The position numbers and the translations under genes are program-made. From contig JAVLUZ010000257.1 of NCBI GenBank assembly GCA_036768485.1, forward strand, positions 820,382 to 884,381: a DNA stretch of 64,000 nucleotides, read 5' to 3'. How positions within the stretch are numbered: the first letter of the stretch is position 1; each line of letters opens with the position of its first letter. This stretch comes from Mermis nigrescens. Lineage: Eukaryota > Nematoda > Enoplea > Mermithida > Mermithidae. Of the stretch, positions 56,250 through 64,000 are shown one piece after another. The notes beneath the pieces are model-generated. The model ran no database searches and was not told where the DNA came from. It was given only the letters and a program-made list of their open reading frames with translations.

Positions 56250-57696
56250 CTTGTTATTAATCTTTAAGCCGCGCCGCGTCAATTGCAGCATTTTTATCGA
56301 CAATCTGGTCTAGAACTTCACTATAATTGAAAAATCATTATTTTCTGCACAAATTCAGCTAGTTTTTGTAATGCAAAAATGCGTTTTAGAGAGCTAAAAT
56401 TTTAAAATTTTCTGGCACCAGAATTGGCTAAAACGCTATACTGAAGGAAGGAAATTTAAGTTTAAACAGAAATAACGTATACCGATCGTGATATTTCTAG
56501 TAGAGCGCGGAATTTTTATACAAAAAGTGCATCAGAGACCGCTATTAAATGTGCACATAAGATTTTCTACTTAAAAAACACTGATTTTTTCAGCACAGGC
56601 GCTCTATTTTAAATATTTTTAGGCCTCCCAAAAAACGTGGAAAAAGGGTGAAAAGAGTAGAAAAAATTTTGGGTCTGGTCTATTATGTCAACCAAATCGC
56701 TGGGAAAAAACGGTGGCTATACGAGCGCCTAAAACCTGCTCTATGCGCCTGTACAAAGTATAGCCGTAAACATTGACTTTTTTCGAACTTTGTTATTTTT
56801 TATAGGCGTAGGGTAGTTGTACCCCGCTCACGTCAGTTTTGCTTTCGCTCAGGTCGGGATATAGGCGTAAATATATTGTGCAGAGCACAGAGCAGGTTCT
56901 ATACAGGAGTGCCAAGTGCTCTTGTAAAACAACCCCCAATTTTAACCCCAAACTGCGTAAAAAAACCAAAACCAATGGTTAGGCATAGGCATATAAAAAC
57001 CTGAATTACTAAAAAAATGCCCCAACAGCTTCGAAAAACCACAACTCGGCGGTAACCCCGGTCCGGTTCTTAAATGTTGATACAATATTGACTACAGTAA
57101 GAGGCTATGAAATCATTTACATCGGCAAGAATTACTTCTTTTAATCAATTTTACAGTAAGTAATTCATATTAATCGCGCAAACGCATTACAGAACGTGCA
57201 TTATTCTGCCCTTCTTTGTGGGAATTGTATCGCAGATGTCTTTGGTTTCATCGATAAATCGAATGAAATCATCATTAAGAAAGTTGCAGCGTTTACAGAT
57301 TGGCTCTGTGAACTGTTGCATTCGTACGCGGTAGCCGAGAGTATTTATTGCTGACGCCCACCTCCTTACAACTGAATTTTGACAAGGAATGGAAAAACAG
57401 AGTGTTGCAGTACGGAGAGATCCAAAAGTAATTAGGTATATATTATATTACACGTAGATTCATAAGTTGCATCTTCCACTTAACAATTTTCAGCTATTAG
57501 AAACCAGAAACACCTGTAATGCTTTGAATTGATTTACATTTAGTGCAATTCGTCAATTTACAATCAAGTTTAAATTGCCTTTTATGCGTCGCGCTTTACA
57601 CTCTAAGATTATTCTTTTTTGGTGTTATTCGGTCGGCTTGCTTCTATTGCTCCTTGGCTGTCGAGTTCCCTTTTTTACGAATACATAGTACATAAA
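56250..57696. other. Gap before Maelstrom; likely promoter region
   Basis: A 50-bp segment at 56350-56400 (GCAAAAATGCGTTTTAGAGA) repeats the boundary segment of both LINE copies. The rest has no recognisable gene or transposon ends. The Maelstrom promoter is expected near 57600 but no element can be named safely. Confidence 0.4.
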
Positions 57697-57791
57697 ATGC
57701 CGGCGCCGAAGATCAGTTGCAACAGCTTTTATATGTTTTTGCTTGAGATGAAAAAGAAAGAAGAAATGCGCGGTAAACACTTTCTCTGCAG
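57697..57791 (+). CDS. mael: Maelstrom exon 1
   Basis: ATG at 57697; encodes MPAPKISCNSFYMFLLEMKK then KEEMRGKHFLC. The donor GTGAGT at 57792 leaves two bases. This is HMG-box helix 1 (NaFyfF-like). Confidence 0.9.
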
Positions 57792-60700
57792 GTGAGTCCA
57801 TTCGAATTTTTTCAGTTATTTACTCCAACATCATTGTGTCGCATAGAAAAGAGCCGAGTTGTAGTTTCTTCTAGAATAATGCTTTCAGACTGCCCTTGTT
57901 ATCGTAATTGGAAACAGATGATATATGCATGTTTTACAAAAAAAAACAGTTATCTTTATAACGACATCGACGACCAAAAATATCGGCACTTTATGCAGTT
58001 TAGGTGGTACGCAAAATTTTTTCGAAATTTGATTAAATTTGGTCAATTTTCATACGCTGATCACGAGTAGGTCATTTATTTTAAGCGCGAACGATTAGTT
58101 TTCCAAAAATCCAAATTCTTAATTCTTCTTTTTTGACTTCCACTTTTTTTATATTACGGTCAAAGAAAACTCGAATTTTCCAAAAGACTAAACGTCTGCG
58201 ATCATACCAATCAAAGTGCATAGTGCCAAAATATCGCCAAACGCGCCGAGTGTCGTTAATGATAAAATATCGTTTTAACATCGGTAATGAACTAATATAA
58301 GCGCACTTTTATCTATTTTGATTGGCTGTGATCTTGAAATGAAGGTAAAACTATCCTTGTTGATAGTGAATGTTTTTTCTTTTCATTTGTTCATTAAAAT
58401 GATATACGTGGGTACGAAAGCTAAAACCCAAAGTTTTGGGTCATATCGTCGGCAAATTCAGATATGAAATTTTAAGTCCACTTCCATTGGATAGATAAAA
58501 ATTTCCTTGTTTAAAACGGTGCAGAAAATTTCAACCCTGCCAGCAGTTCGAGCGCTTCGGCTTGTTCGGTTCTGTCACAAATTTGACGATATTGGTAGTT
58601 TAGATCCGTCAACTAGAGTGAAATTGCCACCTTTTTTGCCTTTCTTTTCATAAACTTATTCTTTAGTGCTATTAGTTGGTCAGATTGTAGATCAGTGTAC
58701 CCTAAATTTAATTCAACAAAGCTTTTACGAAAATCACGTATAAATTGCGAGAAAAAATGGTTTGCAAATTCAGGCCTGAAGTGGAGTGAATTTTCCACCC
58801 TTAAACAAGAGGCAGAATACGAAGCTCTTTGCGTTGAGAAATCGACATTCACCTTCAGATCAACAATATCAACAGTAAAAACATAAAAACGTGTATAAGT
58901 CACGCAACATCATTACTACAAGCAGTTTTTATTCAGTCAAAGGGAATAACGTTGTTTGACACGAATTTAAAGGTTATTCTGGACCAAAACTGTCACACCT
59001 TTTTGATTTAACTGCAAAAAGAACTACAAGTACATCCCGGCGTGCCGAATGCGCTATTTTTAAGCATAGGTGGGCAGCACCAAAATTCTGGGGGGGGATG
59101 AAAAACTTTTTTTTGGGGGGAGGGGGTGAAAAATTTTTAAAGGTCAAAAATGGTCTTAAAAGTGATTGATGGCGAAGAAAACACCATTTTTCGACTTTTC
59201 TCATCGAGCACTATCCAATGGCATCAAAATATTGCTAAAGAAGCAAAAAAAATTTCTGGGGGTATTTCAACTTCTGGGGGTGCATACCCCCGAACCCTCC
59301 CCCACGCCCATGTGTGTTTGTAAGTACTTTTTTGAGTTGATGAAATATCACCTAAAAACCTACTATCGAAAAACATCAAAAATCAAAAAATGACAATGGA
59401 GCTGGATGTGCACTTGCCGGAATAAAGTCAGAATAAAATCATATTGGCACGGGTGGCGAATTCAGACCAAAGTGGCAATTTATACCTAGTTGATGGTACC
59501 TACTCTGGCTGGGGTTCGACCAATAAGTTAATAATTTTTTGACTGGAGATATCGTTAAGAAAAGGGTTCCTGAATATTCGTAATGAAACACGTTTCATAA
59601 CTTGGTTTACACAGTAGCAAAGTATGGTATAAAGAAAGCGCCATAGCGCACGAACCTCTTTTTTTGTTCAAATTTTGTACACGGTTCGAAAGAAGACATT
59701 GTTATCCATCCATCCATTGAGGAGACTAGTTTCAAGGTTTTATGTGCATATAACTCAAATTATGATGTAATTTTGGGGCGTAGCCTTTTTCTGGCCCAGC
59801 CTGTTTGAATGGTTAAGAATTTATGGGTCTCTCAGGCTCAACTGTTTTCATGGGAAGGAGATGGTGATGGTACTGGTAAATGAAATGACCGATTTCAGAC
59901 CAAAATGACAGAAAAACACATTAAAGTGGCACAGGAACTTAGGTTCGTCAGAAATGGGCGGGGGTGGCTTAAAAACTCTACTTTGGAGATGGGATCACAC
60001 GTGAGCGAGAGGAGTTTGGGAAGAACCCCTCGAAAATCTGGTAGACCCCGAAAAATCAATTAAGCCGAATTGAATTTTTGGCGTGTTTTTGTGGGCTTTT
60101 TTTATTTCTGAACTGAAGTTAAATTATTTTCCCAAATTATCTCCATCCGCTTGGACGTGGCCCATCTTAAATCGAGCCGAAAACCCTTTCGATATTTTAT
60201 GGCTGCAAAATATTGCCGGCGAAGACATTTAAGCTCAATTAATTGCAAAAAATGATTAAATTTTCGAAATTTAATTATATAACTCTGTGAGGATGCTTTG
60301 GTTTCGAGGGTCCAACCAAACTCATCACGTCCATGTACGCCACGATAATTCTGATTTCTAAAGATTGATTTTTAGTTAATTCTTAAATTTTTCGATTGAT
60401 TCCAAATTTTGTAAATCGGTTTTTTAAATTTTTAAATGATTTCTCAAATTTTCTTTTTATTTTTGAATATTATTTTTAATCAAACTCGCAGAGTCTAGAA
60501 CCGGAGGCGAGTCGTCGATGGGCCGCCTTATCGGCCGAAGCTAAACAGACCTACAAGCTGAAAGCGCGCGAATACAAGACTAGTCAGGAATTTCAGAATA
60601 AAAAGCGCGAGGCAAGAGGTCGTCCGCGTAGGTCGAAACCAAAAAACAAGGTCACCCGACGTCCCAACGACGTCGCCGACTCGACTTCGGATGATTCGGA

Positions 60701-63700
60701 CTCCGAAGCTGACATGTTCGTAAGTACCAAATTTCCTTAATTGATTTATAAGTTTTAAATTTTATTCCGAATTCTGGGGGTCCATGGGGCAAAAATTGCC
60801 AAAAATAGCACCGAAAATTCAATTCTTTTCGGGAGGTGGGTCCGCCGGATTCTGGGAGTCCAGATCCCTCTTTCATAATAGCATGACTGATCTGCTTAAG
60901 TATTGATTTAAAAGAAACTCATCCGCTGGGGACCAAATAATAGCATAAATGATAGCTCTTATTATAAAATACGAGTAGATATTATATCATATAATTTTTA
61001 TTTTAGTATTAAATTTTAAAAACCCTAGGGTCTTCTCGTGGTTATCTTAACAGACACCTATTCGAATATCACCTTTTTGGCTTTTATAATTTTAATTTCT
61101 TCGACTTAAAAAGTCGGTTGGGCGAGATTGAGAGCTTTTCTTTGCTAAAATAGCCCTAAAGATTGATTTAAATGCGAAATATTGTAAAACGTGTTGACCC
61201 ACAGTTTATGGTTAAATTTTAAACACTTTTGCGGAACAGTTTTAATTTTCATCTCCTTCATCAGCATCTTATTTTATCCGAAAAAATTCCCACTTGGTCA
61301 TTCTGTGGTTTTAAACCTCAAACCCCCGCGCGAATGTCTAGTCGCCGGAATATATTGGTTATATAATGTACCTAAATTAAAAAATTGAACGTACTTCTGT
61401 GCGTCTCCTAATCACACATAGGCGTTTGGATTCAAACCTAAGGATACGAAAATCTCCACAGAACTCGGTAAACCCCCAGCATTCGCTTTGCAGGACATGT
61501 TATTAAGGATATGAAAGAAACAATTTAGGAGCTAATCGTGTTAAGAATCGCAAGAATCGATAACTTTGATCTATATTTGTTCTACTACCTCCGCAGAAAA
61601 CTAATGCTAAGTGAAAATATGGCTTTCATGAAAAACTGCATTGTGTAGTAATGGAGCAGGTAACAATAAAACGACTGTAGAAAGCCATTCTGTCGAATGA
61701 ATAAATTGAAACTTTTTCATGAGCTAGACCGTATTATTATGTATTGAATAAAAAAATCGAACTAAAATATGCGATTTAGAGCATCGATTTTTACACGAAA
61801 GACGCATTATCTCAGAAACCATATTTTTTTCATAAGCCAAAAGAGTTGAACGTACATAAACGTAGCTTGTTTTTGACTTTTTGACACCTTTTATCTTCTT
61901 AGTTCGATCCCGAGCAAGAAAGCCGATTTTCGCGTCATCGAGAGGATATGCTTGCAAAATTTAAAACCGCGCTTACTTGGAATCTTGGCGCAGATCTTCT
62001 CGACCGAAGTAAATAATTTGAAATCCTTTTTAATAGAAAAAATTAGATTTATCGATTGATTTACTCGAAAGAAGCGAATGAAATTAAATAAATTAAAAAT
62101 TATTCAGCTAATTAGATATATTTTAAATTCTCTCTACTTATCGAGTGGAATAATGCGTCTAAATTAAGCCGGATTGATCACGATGTTGTGTTTTAGTCAT
62201 TTAGGACCTGAATGAAAAATAAATAAATAAATAAATAATAAGATAAAACAATAATTATCTCAACTACTTTCGATTCCACTGGTCTCGACACGATGAGGCT
62301 GTCATTAAAAGACGTCGATTTTGACTGAATTATCGAATTATTGCTGAATTTTCCATTAGAATTTATTGTATAGTAAAAAGTTGGTTCAAATTCACTCCGC
62401 ACTGTGAAAATGAGACAGAATTTGGCAAAAATTTCCCCAAAAATCTTTGATTGCTTGTGTGCGTGCATTTTTACAACGCTTCTCTAAATTTAGTCTCTGG
62501 ATTAAGTCTGAGTACTTGATAGTCTGAATTTCGACACCTCAAAAATTGGTGTATTAATCAAGCAGACAACGAGATATGCGAATAAATTAACCATACAAGT
62601 TTCGATAAAATTTAAATATCACTTAAAAATCGACAAATTTATTTCAGTTTGCGACGAATCGTTCTATATTGTGTCTGTTCAAAATTATTATGAAACGCAA
62701 AGTCACGATTATATGCCGGCCGAAATAGCCGTTATCGAATTTTCTTTAAATAGGGGTATTCTAATTCAATTCGATTCTATACTCAAGCCAAGTACGAAAA
62801 ATACAAAAAAATTTAATCACAAACTTTTATTCTCGTTATGCTGAAAACTCGTTTTAGTTCGCGTTCCGGATCATTGCAAATCTGCGGTCATAGCCAGGGG
62901 TAAGATTTGGTTTAATACTTTCTAATTAACATTTCTAATCTTACTTAATTCGTCTCGAAATTTGTAGGTAGCAATGTGTCGGGATCAGATTTTATCATAC
63001 CTGGGCGTGGGGGTTTTGGGGGTATGACCCCCCCCCGAGAAACCAAAATACCCCCCCCCCTCAGATTTCAATTTTTGAAAATTTTTTTCGTTTTTTCCGC
63101 AATTTTTTGATGCCAATGGATAGTGCTCGATGAGAAACGTTGAAAATGGTGTTTCTTTCGCCATACCACCACGTTTAAGGCCATTTTTTGACCTTTGAAA
63201 AAATCTTGCACCCCCAGAACTTTGGTGCCGCCCACCTATGGATTTGATGCCTTCTAGTTCTGACGCGACGAAAAATGACAAGAAACCTAAAAAATGCAAG
63301 ATTCGACCAAAAAAGCCATTGGGGGAAGTCTCGCTATGCATAGCAACCCCTTAAATTCTGAGAGTCTCGAGCTTATATTGCCAGGCAACCGAATCCCGAG
63401 GGTTCTTTTGGTGAAAAATCTAAGAAAAGCGCCAAAAATTAAATTCTTGGAGTCTACTGGTTTTTGGGGGTTGAATTCTGAGGGATTCCAATTCTTACGC
63501 CCATATGTATTCTTAAGGGTACGAAAAATCCGAAAAATTCAGAAAATCCAAAACAATGCCGAAGAATTTACTAAAGGAGCAATATAAGCATGTTTGACTT
63601 TCACATCGACCTTGTCGATTGGCATCAATAATCGCTAAAAAATAGAGAAAAAAATTAAAAGTTTTCTTCGTCTTTTTTCATTGAATTAATTGTCTGGAGT

Positions 63701-64000
63701 TAAGCAAAATTAAATGTGAAATCAATGCGTAAAGTCGATAATTGATTTTTTGTTCGAATTCACTATTTTTTCAAATTGTAGCGCATTTAATCTTTGAAGA
63801 TTTTTTCGGATCTACAGTTTTTAAATCTTACTTTTTATTTTTACTGTCATTTTAGTTTTTATTTTCTTTTAAATTTCATTATTTAATGCAATAGCCAATC
63901 AGACTCACCAAATATCTATCTCGTCGCAATCAAACGACTTTCGAGGAGATTACCGCGGTATTGTGAATGAAATAAAAAGTTTTTCCATTTGCAAACAACC
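57697..64000 (+). CDS. mael: Maelstrom (HMG box plus MAEL domain), 5' six exons, 3' end outside window
   Basis: Exons 57697-57791, 60494-60719, 61903-62008, 62648-62791, 62858-62899 and 63895-64000 join in phase. The N-terminal 75 residues form an HMG box (MPAPKISCNSFYMFLLEMKK; RRWAALSAEAKQTYKLKARE with Trp41). It is followed by a basic/acidic linker and the RNase H-fold MAEL domain from about residue 148 (FYIVSVQNYYE, YMPAEIAVIEFSLNRGI, VPDHCKSAVIARANQTHQIS). Maelstrom works in the animal piRNA pathway, downstream of Piwi in transposon silencing and in nuage, mainly in germ cells. Two introns carry family A MITEs (59065, 62996), but the exons are intact. The remaining MAEL domain lies to the right. 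Identity is well supported by both domains in the correct order. Confidence 0.93.
59065..59316 (+). mobile_element. Family A MITE in Maelstrom intron 1 (252 bp)
   Basis: Ends CATAGGTGGGCAGCACC and CACGCCCATGTGTG; duplications TTTTTAAG and TTTGTAAG (7/8). Confidence 0.9.
59317..60493 (+). other. Maelstrom intron 1, right part: no features recognised
   Basis: Low-similarity sequence with CCCCCGAAAAATC-type relics at 59990-60080. No coding content or terminal repeats were recognised. Confidence 0.5.
60494..60719 (+). CDS. mael: Maelstrom exon 2
   Basis: Acceptor CAGAG; the first base completes Ser32. It encodes LEPEASRRWAALSAEAKQTY and a basic then Ser/Asp-rich linker ending SDSEADMF. The donor GTAAGT is at 60720. 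Using the AG two bases earlier would break the phase. Confidence 0.92.
61903..62008 (+). CDS. mael: Maelstrom exon 3
   Basis: Acceptor CTTCTTAG, donor GTAAAT. Encodes FDPEQESRFSRHREDMLAKF then KTALTWNLGADLLDR. This linker is less conserved; phase fits both neighbours. Confidence 0.75.
62648..62791 (+). CDS. mael: Maelstrom exon 4 (start of MAEL domain)
   Basis: Acceptor TTTCAG, donor GTACGA. Contains FYIVSVQNYYE and MPAEIAVIEFSLNRGI, the hallmark opening of the MAEL domain with conserved Glu168. Confidence 0.94.
62858..62899 (+). CDS. mael: Maelstrom exon 5 (42 nt)
   Basis: A short exon encoding RVPDHCKSAVIAR with a His-Cys pair likely in the domain's metal/structural site. The donor GTAAGA is at 62900. 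Phase matches the exon at 63895 and gives ARANQTHQIS. Confidence 0.82.
62996..63240 (-). mobile_element. Family A MITE in Maelstrom intron 5 (245 bp)
   Basis: Ends CATACCTGGGCGTGGGGG and GCCGCCCACCTATG; duplications GATTTTAT and GATTTGAT (7/8). Confidence 0.9.
63895..64000 (+). CDS. mael: Maelstrom exon 6 (runs off window)
   Basis: Acceptor ATAG; encodes NQTHQISISSQSNDFRGDYR then GIVNEIKSFSICKQ. No donor is seen before the window ends. Confidence 0.85.

Noticed and set aside
57792..58070. 92-residue frame starting right after Maelstrom exon 1
   Set aside because: It begins inside the intron donor (GTGAGT) and has no homology; exon 1 splices in phase to 60494.
62970..63260. Possible Maelstrom exon interrupted by the MITE at 62996
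   Set aside because: Exon 5 (62858-62899) joins in phase directly to 63895 and gives the expected ARANQTHQIS continuity, so this stretch is intron.

Overview
This looks like nuclear DNA from an arthropod, most likely an insect. The genome appears AT-rich and crowded with transposons. Four spliced protein-coding genes sit in it. Introns have normal GT-AG ends, and the exons join in phase into proteins that align over their length with known animal families. The kynurenine aminotransferase reads closest to insect members (for example HQNCIYTCPTLLQEA), but the exact taxon cannot be fixed from this window. There is no bacterial-style operon, CRISPR array or rRNA.

Layout: (1) 1-14356, + strand: the last seven coding exons of DDX54/Dbp10, a nucleolar DEAD-box helicase involved in ribosome assembly; the catalytic core lies upstream of the window. 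(2) 18416-18706, - strand: TIMM9, a small mitochondrial intermembrane-space chaperone, with its CDS in one exon. (3) 21804-49777, - strand: a complete kynurenine aminotransferase (KYAT family). Its 12 exons code for 423 residues but are spread over 28 kb because the introns are full of transposons. (4) 57697-64000, + strand: the first six coding exons of Maelstrom (HMG box plus the start of the MAEL domain), a piRNA-pathway factor; the gene runs off the right edge.

Most of the remaining sequence is mobile DNA. The main signal is a set of short non-autonomous DNA transposons flanked by 8-bp target-site duplications, as expected for the hAT superfamily. At least seven terminal-repeat families can be told apart. 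The commonest, here called family A (about 220-270 bp, ends CATAGGTGGGC), has more than 25 full or partial copies, 15 with target duplications matching at 6 or more of 8 positions. Several insertions are nested, up to three levels deep. There are also three long-hairpin Tc1/mariner-like elements with TA duplications, a mariner-like element inside a (TA)n microsatellite, a 216-bp TA-flanked MITE, a probable solo LTR, a tRNA-like SINE fragment, and two decayed LINEs arranged tail to tail. No intact transposase is present, so any autonomous partners must lie elsewhere.

The four genes do not form one pathway: ribosome biogenesis, mitochondrial protein import, tryptophan/kynurenine metabolism and germline transposon silencing are simply neighbours. 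Family names, superfamily placement and organism are inference. Exon boundaries, target duplications, inverted repeats and nesting were read directly from the sequence.
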